A stretch of 64,000 nt of DNA, taken from Sinomonas susongensis (GTDB taxonomy: Bacteria > Actinomycetota > Actinomycetes > Actinomycetales > Micrococcaceae). Location of the stretch: positions 1 through 64,000 of the forward strand of contig NZ_SSNH01000003.1 in assembly GCF_005877005.1 (NCBI RefSeq), written 5' to 3'. Numbering within the stretch: the stretch's first letter is position 1; the number at the start of each line of letters is the position of its first letter. The position numbers and the translations under genes are program-made. Below the pieces are notes generated by a model. The model saw only the letters and a program-made list of their open reading frames with translations, was not told where the DNA came from and searched no databases. Shown here piece by piece: positions 51,044-60,262 of the stretch.

Positions 51044-51412
51044 TCATTTCCGCGCAGGCTTGGCCTCTATGTCAGCGACTCGGAGCGAGACGATTTCGCG
51101 GAGCACGTCGTCCGGCACCGGGTGCTCGGCGGAGAAGCGAAGCGTTCCCTTGTCCCAGTCGAAGCCCTCGAGCCTGTCCGCAAGGCGGGAGAAGACCTGG
51201 CCGCTGAACGGGTAGATCGCGAGGTGCTTCTTGGTCTCGAGCGCGCTGAGGAACGCCTTGCCGTGGACCATGAGTGCGGGCATGGCGTAGCTCGTCCCTT
51301 CGGTGGCGTCGGGGACCACTTCCCGCGCGACGGCCACGACGCGCTCGAGGGTCTCGCGGTTCGGTCCCGACAGCGTCGCAAGGTAATCAGTCACGGTTCC
51401 CATGGGGCCCAT
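51044..51412 (-). CDS. DUF1801/YdhG-like protein
   Basis: 122 residues from ATG 51412 (GAGG six bases upstream); ATG 51403 is an alternative. VTDYLATLSGPNRETLERVV near 5-24, then SYAMPALMVHGKAFLSALET near 40-59 and HLAIYPFSGQVFSRL near 62-76 are characteristic of small DUF1801 proteins, whose C-terminal FSAEHPVPDDVLREIV also matches. The family has a TATA-binding-like fold; biochemical role unknown. Stands alone after mcrB on the same strand, 115 bp downstream. Confidence 0.78.
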   Translation of the reverse strand: MGPMGTVTDYLATLSGPNRETLERVVAVAREVVPDATEGTSYAMPALMVHGKAFLSALETKKHLAIYPFSGQVFSRLADRLEGFDWDKGTLRFSAEHPVPDDVLREIVSLRVADIEAKPARK

Positions 51413-51449
51413 GATGGACCTCGCGGAGCCAGATGCAACCCTCGGCGCC

Positions 51450-52007
51450 TTACTTCCGCACCCGGTAGTGCAGGTGGGCGAAGCCGCTTGAGAATGTCGT
51501 CGCTTCAATGAGTTCGAGGTCCACCCGGAAGCCCGGCATTGCGGCGGTCCCGCCGCCCACCGACACTGGGGCGGGGAACAGGTGCACCTCGTCGATCAGC
51601 GAGGCCGCAAATGCGGGGGCGGCCAGGCCCCCGCCGCCGATCACGAGGTCGGTCTCGGCCGTCTCCTTGAGCTCGCGGACCGCAGCCGGCTCGAAGCGTG
51701 GCTCGAGGCGCATGCGCGACGTGTCGGTCTCCGTCAGCGTTCCCGAGAACACGATCTTCTCCGCGGCTCGCCACAGTTTGGAGAAGTCGGCCACGGCGGG
51801 CGAGGCGTCCTCGGCGAACCTGGGGTCATCCCACACCTTCATCACCTCGAACATCCGTCGTCCGTACAGGTACGTGCCGACCGGCCGGAGGAGGTCATTG
51901 ACGTAGGCGTGCAGTTCCTCGTCCGGGACCGCCCAGCCGAACTCGGCGTCCCGGTCGGCTATGTAGCCGTCCACAGAGGTGATCGCGCTGTAGATGAGCT
52001 TGGCCAT
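51450..52007 (-). CDS. Dihydrofolate-reductase-family (RibD C-terminal) protein
   Basis: 185 residues. LIYSAITSVDGYIADRDAEF at 4-23, the segment LYGRRMFEVM near 48 and LVIGGGGLAAPAFAASLIDE near 120-139 (NADPH-binding GG loop) define the RibD-C/DHFR-like reductase family. Such stand-alone proteins are NADPH reductases of unknown substrate and are not the folate enzyme. AGGAGGAGAG-like sequence precedes the ATG. It may be cotranscribed with the SDR gene 33 bp upstream on the same strand. Confidence 0.85.
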   Translation of the reverse strand: MAKLIYSAITSVDGYIADRDAEFGWAVPDEELHAYVNDLLRPVGTYLYGRRMFEVMKVWDDPRFAEDASPAVADFSKLWRAAEKIVFSGTLTETDTSRMRLEPRFEPAAVRELKETAETDLVIGGGGLAAPAFAASLIDEVHLFPAPVSVGGGTAAMPGFRVDLELIEATTFSSGFAHLHYRVRK

Positions 52008-52040
52008 GCTCTCCTCCTCGAGGGCTGCCGGGATCGGGAC

Positions 52041-52691
52041 TCAGAGCGATGCGAGGGCGTCCGGGATGAGGGTTTCCCCCTGATTGAAGCCGATGAACTT
52101 GCCCACTGTGTTCGGCATCCCGAGCACCGTCGCGACGACGGCTGCCACGTCGTCCCTGCTGACGTTCCGTGAATCGGTGTGGTCCGCGAGGTCGATCCTG
52201 CCCGACCCCGGCTCCCGGGTGAGGGTGCTCGGTGCGACGATCGTCCAGTCCAGCGACGTCGAGCGCAGGTAGTCGTCGGCGGCAGCCTTCGCCTCGGCGT
52301 AGGGGAAGAACGAGTGGTCCGGCGGGACTCCGTGGTCCTTCCGGGCACCGAGGTACGAGACCATGACGTACCGCTGCACTCCAGCGCTGGCGGCGGCGTC
52401 CATCGAGCGGATGGCAGCGTGGCGGTCCACGGCGTACGTGCGTGCCGGGCTTCCGCCGCCGGCCCCGGCTGACCACACGACCGCGTCGTAGCCGTTGAGC
52501 AGGTCGGCGAGCTGAGGGGTGTCGAGCTGCTCGACATCGGCGACGACGGGGTGGGCACCCGCCGCCGTCACATCCGTGGAGTGCTCCCGGTTGCGGATGA
52601 CCGCGCTCACGAATTCTCCCCGTCCGGCGAGGATCGGCTCGAGTTTGAGTGCGACCTTTCCGTGCCCGCCGATGACTGCGATCCGTGCCAT
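52041..52691 (-). CDS. Atypical SDR NAD(P)-binding protein
   Basis: 216 residues. N-terminal nucleotide-binding motif IAVIGGHGKVALKLEPIL at 4-21 (GGxGxxG with one change), VVWSAGAGGG near 71, the YAEAKAAADDYLRSTSLDWT segment near 131-150 and TIVAPSTLTREPGSG near 150. Belongs to the NmrA/HSCARG-like atypical short-chain dehydrogenases, which often sense rather than catalyse. Upstream of and close to the RibD-C-type gene, same strand. Substrate unknown. Confidence 0.82.
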   Translation of the reverse strand: MARIAVIGGHGKVALKLEPILAGRGEFVSAVIRNREHSTDVTAAGAHPVVADVEQLDTPQLADLLNGYDAVVWSAGAGGGSPARTYAVDRHAAIRSMDAAASAGVQRYVMVSYLGARKDHGVPPDHSFFPYAEAKAAADDYLRSTSLDWTIVAPSTLTREPGSGRIDLADHTDSRNVSRDDVAAVVATVLGMPNTVGKFIGFNQGETLIPDALASL

Positions 52692-52859
52692 GATCGGTCT
52701 CCCTCCCGTGCCTTCTGCTTGACGCGTTCAGGAGCCACGCTATCGAGCGCTCCGTCCCACTTCTAGGGGCGGGTGCGCCGTGTCGTCCGACGACACGCCG
52801 GTCTCACCCCCGTGCGCCGAAGCGAACGCGGGCGAGACCGGCGGCTCGCGGAGCGGGTG

Positions 52860-54902
52860 CTAGCGGCCGAGCTGCGGATCGCTCGTGAGCGGGCGCCCGT
52901 CCTCGAGGCGACCGGCCAGGACGCGCACGAGCGTCGGCTCGGTGGTCGAGGCGACGGTGAGGTCATACCAGCCGCCCTGGGTCGGAACCACCACGGTCTT
53001 GGCCTGACCTGCGTTGAGCGTCAAGGCCTGCGACCCTGCACCGTACGCGTCGCTGAGCTTCAGCTCGACCGTCTTCGTGCCGGCGTTCTCCACGCGGAAC
53101 TGCGCATGCCGCGCGGCCCCGTCCCCGGCGACCGTCACGCGGATGTCCGCGGCCGCCGTCGTCCCCGCGAGCCGCCGGTACCAGCCGGACGGTCCGTGCA
53201 TCTGCACGTCGTAGGTCGCGCCGAGATTCCAGGAGGCGCTGAGGGACGTGCCCGCACCGATGGTGTACGAGTAGGGGGCTGCGGCGAGGAGGTTCGAGCG
53301 GAGCTGGACGTGCGCCCCGAGCTTGCCCGCGTTGGTCCAACGTGCGGTGAGCTTCCCGCCGTCGACCGCTGCCTCGACGCCCAGCGCGTAGCCGAGCGGG
53401 CGCGACGCCCGCGTGCCCGGCTCCTGCCTCGGCATCGAGTTGACCGCGGGAGGCGTGGGCACGTAGCTCGGGTGCCGATTCTGGTCCGCGGGCTTGTACG
53501 ACGACGTGTCCGGCATCGCGGGAACGGTGCTGGCGGTCCCGGCGAAGTCGAAGGCGCTCGTGAGGTCACCGCAGACCGCCCGGCGCCACGCCGAGATGTT
53601 CGGCGACTGGGCGCCGAAGCGGGCCTCGAGGAAACGGATGATCGACGTGTGGTCGAACGTCTCCGAGCACACCCAGCCGCCCATGCTCCACGGCGAGGCG
53701 ACGATCATGGGCACGCGGACACCGAGGCCGAAGTTCCCGGGGACGTCGTTCGCGCCGGCGTAGTACTCATCAGCGGTCGAGACTGTCGAGTCGCCCGGGA
53801 TCTGCGGCGTGTTGGGGTGCGGGGGGACGACGTGGTCGAAGAAGCCGTCGTTCTCGTCGTACATGATGAACAGCGCGGTCTTGCTCCACACATCAGCGTT
53901 GGACGTGAGGATGTCCAGGATGTTCGCCATGTACCAGGCGCCGAAGTTCGGGGGCCAGTTGGAGTGCTCCGTGTAGGCCTCGGGCGCGACGATGTACGAG
54001 ACCTGGGGGAGGGTGCCCGAGGCGACGTCGTTCCGGAAGATGCGGAAGAGGTCGTCGCCGGCCTTCGCGTTGGTGCCCGTGCGTGCCTTGTCGTAGAGCG
54101 GGCTGCCGGGCTGCGCGTTCTGGTACTGCTTGAAGTAGAGGAGCGAGTTGTCGCCGTAGTTGCCGATGTACGCGTTGCTCGTCCAGCCCCAGTAGCCAGC
54201 GGCGTCGAGCCCGTCGCCCACGTCCTGGTAGACCTTCCAGCTCACGCCGGCCTTCTCGAGCTGCTCGGGGTACGTGCTCCACGAGTAGCCGACCTCGGCG
54301 TTCCACAGGTCGGGGCCGCCGCCGGTGCCGTCGTTGCCGTCCCAGCCAGTGAACATGAAGTACCGGTTCGGGTCCGTGGGGCCGAGGACCGAGCAGTGGT
54401 AGTCGTCGCACACCGTGAACGCATCGGCCAGCGCGAAGTGGAACGGGATGTCACTGCGCTCGTAGAACGCCATGGTCGCCTCGGACTTGGCCGGGAGCCA
54501 CTTGTCGTACTTTCCGTTGTCGAAGGCCTCGTGCGTGAGCTTCCACGAGTGGTCGAGGTCCTCCATGAACTGCATCCCGAGGTTCGGGGCGGTCGGGTGG
54601 TAGGGGAGGACGTCGCGGGTCCCGTTGTTCTGGTGCCAGACGATCTCGCCGCTCGGGAGGAGGGCCGGGTGCGGGTCGCCGAAGCCGCGTACGCCTTTGA
54701 GGGTGCCGAAGTAGTGGTCGAACGCGCGGTTCTCCTGCATGAAGACGACGACGTGCTCGACGTCCTTGATCGAGCCGGTCGCTCGGTTGGCAGGGATGGA
54801 CGCGGCGCGGGCAACGCTCTCGCCGAGCATCTGCGAGATCGCAGTGGTTGCGCTTGCGGCGGCCGAAAGCTGGAGGAAGTGACGACGGTTCAAACCAGGC
54901 AT
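52860..54902 (-). CDS. Tat-exported phospholipase C (phosphocholine-type)
   Basis: 680 residues. The N-terminus NRRHFLQLSAAASATTA (from residue 5) is a twin-arginine signal, so the folded enzyme is exported. The catalytic domain at 45-480 belongs to the acid-phosphatase-like phospholipase C family: VEHVVVFMQENRAFDHYFGT near 49-68, LFIMYDENDGFFDHVVPPHP near 340-359 and GLGVRVPMIVASPWSMGG near 393-410. Two C-terminal beta domains follow (about 500-680, with PYSYTIGAGTSLSASWNLGA). Hydrolyses phosphatidylcholine or sphingomyelin to phosphocholine, useful for phosphate and choline acquisition. Monocistronic; no Pho box recognised. Confidence 0.92.
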   Translation of the reverse strand: MPGLNRRHFLQLSAAASATTAISQMLGESVARAASIPANRATGSIKDVEHVVVFMQENRAFDHYFGTLKGVRGFGDPHPALLPSGEIVWHQNNGTRDVLPYHPTAPNLGMQFMEDLDHSWKLTHEAFDNGKYDKWLPAKSEATMAFYERSDIPFHFALADAFTVCDDYHCSVLGPTDPNRYFMFTGWDGNDGTGGGPDLWNAEVGYSWSTYPEQLEKAGVSWKVYQDVGDGLDAAGYWGWTSNAYIGNYGDNSLLYFKQYQNAQPGSPLYDKARTGTNAKAGDDLFRIFRNDVASGTLPQVSYIVAPEAYTEHSNWPPNFGAWYMANILDILTSNADVWSKTALFIMYDENDGFFDHVVPPHPNTPQIPGDSTVSTADEYYAGANDVPGNFGLGVRVPMIVASPWSMGGWVCSETFDHTSIIRFLEARFGAQSPNISAWRRAVCGDLTSAFDFAGTASTVPAMPDTSSYKPADQNRHPSYVPTPPAVNSMPRQEPGTRASRPLGYALGVEAAVDGGKLTARWTNAGKLGAHVQLRSNLLAAAPYSYTIGAGTSLSASWNLGATYDVQMHGPSGWYRRLAGTTAAADIRVTVAGDGAARHAQFRVENAGTKTVELKLSDAYGAGSQALTLNAGQAKTVVVPTQGGWYDLTVASTTEPTLVRVLAGRLEDGRPLTSDPQLGR

Positions 54903-55046
54903 GGGCAGTGCTCCTTATGGGTTCGGTGCTGCTGCTGTCCCCCGCGGAGGAGCCTGCCATGCGCAGGTGAAGCCCGGGTTGCGTTCCGCTGAAGTCACGC
55001 CGTCGAGATGGGAGCCTCGCTCCGGCTGCTACACCCGGGCCGGTTA

Positions 55047-55511
55047 CTACACCTCGAGCCGCTCCGCCTCCCACTCGTCGAGGAGCTCCGGCAGCCGCGC
55101 CATGAGGAACCGGTAGAAGCGGCCCATCTCGTCGACCCGGGCCCGCGCCGGGGAGTCCTCCGGCAGGGCCTCGACGGTTGCCTCGGCGAGGTCGGCCAAG
55201 CGCTCGTACACCGGGTTCTGCCGGAGCGTGACGACGTACCAGGCGTTGTCGGGGAGCGCGTACCGGTCGCGCCGGCTGCCCGGCTGCGAGACGCGGTGCA
55301 CGAAGCCGAGCGTCTGCAGGTACCGCACGGCGCCCGAGACGGCGGCCGGGCTCGCGGCGAGCACCTCCGCGAGCTCGGCGGCGGTGAGCGCGCCGTCCGG
55401 CGACACCACGAGCGCCATGAGCGCGCGGGCCGGCATCTTCGGGAACCCGGCAGCGGCGAGGACGGCCGCGGAGGTCTCCGCCGAGCCGGGCATTCGGGCT
55501 GAGTCTGTCAT
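55047..55511 (-). CDS. MarR/GbsR-type transcriptional regulator
   Basis: 154 residues from ATG 55511 (ATGA overlap with the permease stop). Winged helix: GFPKMPARALMALVVSPDGA near 23-42, LTAAELAEVLAASPAAVSGA near 43-62, VRYLQTLGFVHRVSQPGSRR near 63-82. The C-terminal half (VYERLADLAEATVEALPEDS) is a helical dimerisation region as in GbsR-like proteins. Third gene of an operon with an ABC ATPase and permease, so it probably controls that exporter in response to its substrate. Confidence 0.85.
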   Translation of the reverse strand: MTDSARMPGSAETSAAVLAAAGFPKMPARALMALVVSPDGALTAAELAEVLAASPAAVSGAVRYLQTLGFVHRVSQPGSRRDRYALPDNAWYVVTLRQNPVYERLADLAEATVEALPEDSPARARVDEMGRFYRFLMARLPELLDEWEAERLEV

Positions 55512-57130
55512 GCCGTTCCTATTTCCCTGCGGCGCATGAGCGCAAGCGATACGAGGGCCAGGACCGCAGCGACGGCGAGCATCCAGAAGCCGCCGCTCCA
55601 GTCCGTTCCCGTGCTCGTGACCACGGGGGTGTGGGTGAAGGGGGAGATGTCCCTGATCTTCTCGTCGAAGCCGAGCATGCCGCCGTAGATCCCGAGCACG
55701 ACGCCGAGGCCGAGCAGCGCCCATCCCGCCGGGATGGTGGCGCGCGGCCAGACGACGAACACCGCGGCGGGAAGCGCGAGGTAGATGAGCGCGGCGGGCA
55801 GCTGGGCGAGCGCGGTCTGCCAGACGTCGCCGACGGCGGTCGAGGTGTCGCCCGAGGCGACGAGGGAGACCCACGCGCCGAGGGCCGTGAACCCCATGAC
55901 GAGCACGACCGAGATGGCGCCGAGCCCCACGAAGCTCCCGAGCCAGCGCGCCCGGCCGACGGGTTCCGAGAGGACGAATTCGGCGGTTCCGGCGGCCTCC
56001 TCCTGCCGCATGCGGAGCACGGCCTGCACGCCGCACGCGGCCGCGAGGACGCCCGCGATCTCGAACAGGGCCGCGACGAGGAGCTGCGTCATGGACGTTC
56101 CCTGCGCCTCGACCATGGCCCGGAGGGCGTCGGTGATCGACGCGTTGCTCGAGAGGGTGGACTGGATCGCCGATCCGAGGGAGCCCGTGATGAGTCCGGT
56201 CGCGAGGCCGCCGAGGCACCAGCCGACGATGGTGCCCTGCTGGAGCCGGAACGCGAGCGCGAAGGTTCCGCGGAGCGAGGCGCGCGCATCGGGTCGTCCC
56301 GCGCGTCCTGCGAGGACGCTCGCCCCGACGTCGCGCCTCGCCATGATGAGGACGACGACGCCGATGCAGGCCGCGGCGAGGCCCACCGGCAGGAGGAGCG
56401 GCCAGAGGCGGTTGCCGGTGTAGGCGAAGGTCTGCTGGCCCCAGCCGGTGGGGGAGAGCCAGCTCGGCCACGCCGCGGTCACGGTCATGCCGTCCGCGCT
56501 CACCGTGCCGGTCGCGTCGCCATAGCCGCGGAGCAGGTACGCGAGCATCACGAGCGCGGCCGCAATGCCGTTCGCGGCGCGGGACGTGCTGAAGAACTGG
56601 CCCGCGAGGAGGCCGACCCCAAGGAACGCGAAGCCCGCGGCCCCCGTTGCCAGGCCCGCCACGAAGGACCCGGCGGGATCCAGCCCGCCGGCGATGAATC
56701 CGAGCGCGACAGCCACGGAGACGAGCGCATCCGCCACGAGCCCGTGCAGAACTGTCGCCGCCAGCGGCGACCAGCGGCCCGCCCCGGTCGCTGCCACGAG
56801 CTCGGCCCGCCCCGACTCCTCCTCGGCGCGGGTGTGCCGTACGGCCATGAACGTGTTCATGAGGCCCGCGAGGAGAGCGAGGAACGCGTAGATCTCGAAG
56901 AACGTGAACGAGTCGAGCGCGGGTCCGCGGGCGAGGCCGCGCAGCACGAGGATCGCGGGCGTCGCTGTCGCGAGCTGCAGCACCTGGGCGCGGGAGGCCT
57001 CGTCGCCGAACGTCTTCGCGATTGCAGAGACCGAGAAGAGGCCGAGCACGCCGATCGAGAGCACCCAGACCGCGAGCTGCAGCCGGTCGCGGCGGAGCCG
57101 CTGCCGGTACAGGATCCAGAGCGTGGACAT
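55508..57130 (-). CDS. ABC-2-type transporter permease (12 TMS)
   Basis: 540 residues with about twelve membrane helices in two halves; both halves open with related RQRLRRDRLQLAVWVLS / LRGTFALAFRLQQGTIVGWC segments, a duplicated ABC-2 permease. Conserved RAEEESGRAELVAATGAGRW near 104-123 and RQEEAAGTAEFVLSEPVGRA near 372-391 correspond to the coupling loops of polyketide or tetronasin-type exporters. One base from the ATPase stop; its own stop overlaps the MarR start. Probably exports a hydrophobic compound. Confidence 0.88.
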   Translation of the reverse strand: MSTLWILYRQRLRRDRLQLAVWVLSIGVLGLFSVSAIAKTFGDEASRAQVLQLATATPAILVLRGLARGPALDSFTFFEIYAFLALLAGLMNTFMAVRHTRAEEESGRAELVAATGAGRWSPLAATVLHGLVADALVSVAVALGFIAGGLDPAGSFVAGLATGAAGFAFLGVGLLAGQFFSTSRAANGIAAALVMLAYLLRGYGDATGTVSADGMTVTAAWPSWLSPTGWGQQTFAYTGNRLWPLLLPVGLAAACIGVVVLIMARRDVGASVLAGRAGRPDARASLRGTFALAFRLQQGTIVGWCLGGLATGLITGSLGSAIQSTLSSNASITDALRAMVEAQGTSMTQLLVAALFEIAGVLAAACGVQAVLRMRQEEAAGTAEFVLSEPVGRARWLGSFVGLGAISVVLVMGFTALGAWVSLVASGDTSTAVGDVWQTALAQLPAALIYLALPAAVFVVWPRATIPAGWALLGLGVVLGIYGGMLGFDEKIRDISPFTHTPVVTSTGTDWSGGFWMLAVAAVLALVSLALMRRREIGTA

Positions 57131-57131
57131 C

Positions 57132-58115
57132 TCAGGCCCCCGTCCGCGCGGCGGAGCGATGACGACGGCGGTGCGGGGCGCCGTCGTCCGCTGGCTCCGG
57201 TGCCGCCGGGGTGACGTGATCCCCGTAGTGGCGGAGGAAGAGTTCCTCGAGCGACGGCGGCGTGACGAGGAGGCCCTTGACCCCGAGGCTGCCGAGGAGG
57301 GGAAGGACTTCGTGGACGCGGTCGGAGTCCGCGCTGAACTTGATCCGGCCCTCAGCGACCGTGAGGTCGTGGACCTGGCTCAGGGCATTGAGCGAGGTCG
57401 GGTCGACGCTGTCCTGCCAGAACGAGATCTCGGTGCGGGTGAGGTGGCGCAGCGAGTCGAGGGTGCCGCCGTCGACGATCCGGCCCGAGCGGATGATGCT
57501 CACACGGTCGGCGAGCTGTTCGACCTCCGAGAGGATGTGGCTCGAGAGGAGCACGGTCACCCCGTTCTCCCGAGCCAGGCGGCGGATCTCCCGCGTGAAG
57601 ACGGACTCCATGAGGGGATCGAGGCCGCTCGTGGGTTCGTCGAGGAGGTAGACCTCGGCGGGTGTCACGAGGGCCGCGATGAGGGCGACCTTCTGGCGGT
57701 TGCCCTTCGAGTACGCGCGGCCCTTCTTGGTCGGATCGAAGTCGAAGAGCTCGCACAGGTGCCGCTTGCGCTCGCGGTAGGCGGCGTCGTCGGAACCGCC
57801 CCGGAGGCGGGAGACGAGGTCGATGGCCTCGCCGCCGGACAGGTTGGGCCAGATGCTCACATCCCCGGGGACACTCGCGATGCGGCGGTGGAGTTCGACG
57901 GCGTCGGTCCACGGGTCGCGGCCCAGCAGGCTGGCGCTGCCGGAGGACGCCCGCGCGAGCCCCAGCAGGATGCGCAGCGTCGTGGACTTCCCCGCGCCGT
58001 TCGGGCCGAGGAAGCCGTGGATTTCGCCCTCGCGAACCTCGAGGTCGAGGCCGTCGAGCGCTTTGACGTGGCCGAAGCTCTTGTGCAGATCGGTCGTCTT
58101 GATGACTGCGTCCAT
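57132..58115 (-). CDS. ABC-2 transporter ATPase
   Basis: 327 residues. ATPase domain: Walker [10 protein letters not shown] near 37-45, Q-loop region, signature [14 protein letters not shown] near 134 (SGGQ replaced by KGNRQ, common in this DrrA-like subfamily) and Walker [13 protein letters not shown] near 156-167. A C-terminal extension after residue 220 ([20 protein letters not shown]) is the usual DrrA-type regulatory tail. First gene of the operon with the permease and MarR genes. Confidence 0.92.
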   Translation of the reverse strand: MDAVIKTTDLHKSFGHVKALDGLDLEVREGEIHGFLGPNGAGKSTTLRILLGLARASSGSASLLGRDPWTDAVELHRRIASVPGDVSIWPNLSGGEAIDLVSRLRGGSDDAAYRERKRHLCELFDFDPTKKGRAYSKGNRQKVALIAALVTPAEVYLLDEPTSGLDPLMESVFTREIRRLARENGVTVLLSSHILSEVEQLADRVSIIRSGRIVDGGTLDSLRHLTRTEISFWQDSVDPTSLNALSQVHDLTVAEGRIKFSADSDRVHEVLPLLGSLGVKGLLVTPPSLEELFLRHYGDHVTPAAPEPADDGAPHRRRHRSAARTGA

Positions 58116-58210
58116 ACCCGTCAGTGTGCACTTGTTTCAGAATTTTGTGAAGGTTCCGAAGTGCGTTGGGTGCGAGGTGGGGAATCAGTGAAGGAAGGTC
58201 AGGGTCGGGT

Positions 58211-58552
58211 TTACTTCGGCGGCAGCGAACTCGCGTACTCGACGCCGACCCGCACCCACCGCTCGAGGTCGTCCTCGGAAGCGATCGCTTCCGGGTCGAC
58301 CCGCAGCCAGCCGTCCATCGGCCGGCCGCGCATGACGGCCAGTTCCACGCCGGGATGCGAGCAGAGCTCGTCGCTCGCGGCGGGATCCGCGCGGAGGAGC
58401 ATGCCGCCCTGGCCGCTCGCGCTCACGGCCATGTTGCCGCCGATCATGAACGCGAGGCCGCCGAACATCTTCTTCTCGGTGAAATCGGATTTTCCGGTCA
58501 GGACGCCGCGGATCCTGCCTGCGAGCTCGTCGTCGTACGCCACGATGCTCAT
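58211..58552 (-). CDS. TfoX N-terminal-domain protein
   Basis: 113 residues from ATG 58552 (GGGAGG seven bases upstream). TfoX-N fold: KKMFGGLAFMIGGNMAVSAS near 27-46, GGMLLRADPAASDELCSHPG near 49-68 and MRGRPMDGWLRVDPEAI near 74. Named after the competence regulator TfoX, but stand-alone actinobacterial members have no proven competence role. The longer frame to 58711 runs antisense into the next gene and is rejected. Single gene. Confidence 0.83.
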   Translation of the reverse strand: MSIVAYDDELAGRIRGVLTGKSDFTEKKMFGGLAFMIGGNMAVSASGQGGMLLRADPAASDELCSHPGVELAVMRGRPMDGWLRVDPEAIASEDDLERWVRVGVEYASSLPPK

Positions 58553-58625
58553 CCTCCCACGCCCGGTTGCCACGGCAAGCGGCTGGGTATCGAATCGGGT
58601 GGAGGAAACGAGACTCGGAGGCGCA

Positions 58626-59510
58626 ATGAGCACATCAGTGGCAGTACTCGGAACCGGCATCATGGGCAGCGGCATGGCGAAGAACCTCGTCAGAGCGGGG
58701 TTCGACGTCACCGCCTGGAACCGTCACCGCGAGAAGGCCGAGCCGCTCGCGGAGGCGGGCATCAAGATAGCCAGCGACGCGAAGGACGCGGTCGCCGAGG
58801 CGGACTTCGTCCTCACCATGCTCTTCGACGCGGACGCGGTCGAGGACGTCATGGGGCAGGCGCTCCCGGCGATGCGCGAGGATGCTGTCTGGATCCAGAG
58901 CAGCACGGTCGGGCTGCCCGGCGTCGCCCGGCTCGCGGAGCGCGCCGGCTACGAGGGCATCGCCTTTGTCGACGCACCCGTGCTCGGCACGAGGCAGCCA
59001 GCCGAGGAGGGGACGCTGCTGGTCCTCGCGGGCTGCCCGAGCGACCTGCGTGAGCGGGTCCAGCCGGTCTTCGACGCAATCGGCTCGAAGACAGTCTGGG
59101 TGGGCGAGCTGCTCGGCGACGGCCACAAGCTCAAGCTCGTCGCCAATTCGTGGGTCCTCTCGATCGTGGGCGCGACGGCCCAGGCCGTGGACCTCACGAA
59201 GAGGCTCGGCCTCGACCCCACCCTCTTTCTCGAGACCATCTCGGGCGGGGCCACCGACTGTGCCTACGCGCAGTTGAAGGGCAAGGCCATGATTGCCGGC
59301 GAATTCCCGCCCGCGTTCCCGCTCAGCGGGGCGGCAAAGGACGCGCAGCTGATCGTCGAGGCGATGGACTACGCGGGGACGCGTTCCGCGTTCATGCAGT
59401 CGCTGGCCGCGCAGTTCCAGGATGCGATCGAGGCCGGCCACGGTTCAGAGGACATGGCGTCCGTGATCACGGCGTTCGACGGCGGTGATCAGGACCGCGC
59501 GAGCCTGTAG
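58626..59510 (+). CDS. Beta-hydroxyacid dehydrogenase, 3-hydroxyisobutyrate-dehydrogenase-like
   Basis: 294 residues. Rossmann motif VAVLGTGIMGSGMAKNLVRA at 5-24, substrate-binding DAPVLGTRQPAEEGTLLVLA near 119-138 (usually DAPVSGG, here VLGT), and catalytic Lys in GDGHKLKLVANSW near 166-178. The C-terminal helical domain is complete. An NAD(P)-dependent oxidoreductase of the 3-hydroxyisobutyrate/tartronate-semialdehyde/glyoxylate reductase family; DAPVLGT indicates a subfamily other than MmsB. AGGCGCA precedes the ATG. The 3' end overlaps the convergent gene by 22 bp. Confidence 0.87.
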   Translation: MSTSVAVLGTGIMGSGMAKNLVRAGFDVTAWNRHREKAEPLAEAGIKIASDAKDAVAEADFVLTMLFDADAVEDVMGQALPAMREDAVWIQSSTVGLPGVARLAERAGYEGIAFVDAPVLGTRQPAEEGTLLVLAGCPSDLRERVQPVFDAIGSKTVWVGELLGDGHKLKLVANSWVLSIVGATAQAVDLTKRLGLDPTLFLETISGGATDCAYAQLKGKAMIAGEFPPAFPLSGAAKDAQLIVEAMDYAGTRSAFMQSLAAQFQDAIEAGHGSEDMASVITAFDGGDQDRASL

Positions 59511-60202
59511 GAGTGCTCGCGGAGCCGGCGCGTCCACTCGTACGTGCCGGCCGTGGGCAGGACGCTGAGCAGCGGATCGAAACGGAGAGCCGTGTCCTGG
59601 ACGCGGCCCTCTCCGTCGAGTTCGGCTCCGAGCCGCAGCGAGCCGAACCTCCGCCACGGCCCCAAGGGGCTGGCCCAGAAGAGGTCGAGCTCCCACTCGG
59701 TGTCTGGCCGGTAGCGCCCGGGCGCACCCGGGTCGGCGCCCCTCGTCGTCGCCCCGAGCAGCACCGGGCCCTTCCGGCCCCGGTACGGCATGAGCGAGGT
59801 GAGCCGCGCAGCTCCCGCCGTCCGATGCCACGTCAGCGCGAATCTGTTGGGGACGCGCCAACCGGTCGACGCAAGCAGGACGTCGGCGTCGCCGTCGTCC
59901 GTGTGGAGGCGGACCGCGAGGCCGACGATGTCCGGCCACGACACGGGCACGCCGAGCGAGCGCGAGAGACGCGCGGTGACCGGCGTCGTGCCCGGGGTGT
60001 CCAGGAAGTCGATGCCCGACGGCGGGCCGCCGCCTACGCGCTCGAGCGTCCCCTTGAGCAGGACACCCTGCGGATGGATGGGGCGGCGCGGGCGGAACGT
60101 CTTGAGGACGTCGAAGGCGCCGGCGAAGAGCTGCCCGAGGAGATCGGTCGGATGCGTCACTTGTTGCAGTCTGCCAAAGACGGTCCTGTTGTCATAGGGC
60201 AA
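59489..60202 (-). CDS. Uncharacterised protein, possibly catalase-like fold
   Basis: 237 residues, not confidently recognised. RPIHPQGVLLKGTLERVGGG at 40-59, ARLSRSLGVPVSWPDIVGLA near 77-96 and ADVLLASTGWRVPNRFALTW near 106-125 recall proteins with a reduced catalase/heme-dioxygenase beta-barrel (the HP.G...G.L, PD..GLA pattern), but I cannot point to a heme ligand. No membrane segment or signal. The C-terminal 20 bp overlap the end of the dehydrogenase on the other strand. GC3 is typical of neighbours, so it is a real gene. Confidence 0.6.
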   Translation of the reverse strand: MPYDNRTVFGRLQQVTHPTDLLGQLFAGAFDVLKTFRPRRPIHPQGVLLKGTLERVGGGPPSGIDFLDTPGTTPVTARLSRSLGVPVSWPDIVGLAVRLHTDDGDADVLLASTGWRVPNRFALTWHRTAGAARLTSLMPYRGRKGPVLLGATTRGADPGAPGRYRPDTEWELDLFWASPLGPWRRFGSLRLGAELDGEGRVQDTALRFDPLLSVLPTAGTYEWTRRLREHSYRLARS

Positions 60203-60262
60203 GCATCGCCGACCTTATTCAACCGCCTCCCGCCGACTGTCGCGGCGGCCTACGGTGGGAGC

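Noticed and set aside
52773..54992. 739-codon plus-strand ORF opposite phospholipase C
   Set aside because: Arg/Gly/Val-rich antisense shadow of a clearly recognisable Tat-exported enzyme; produced by high GC3.
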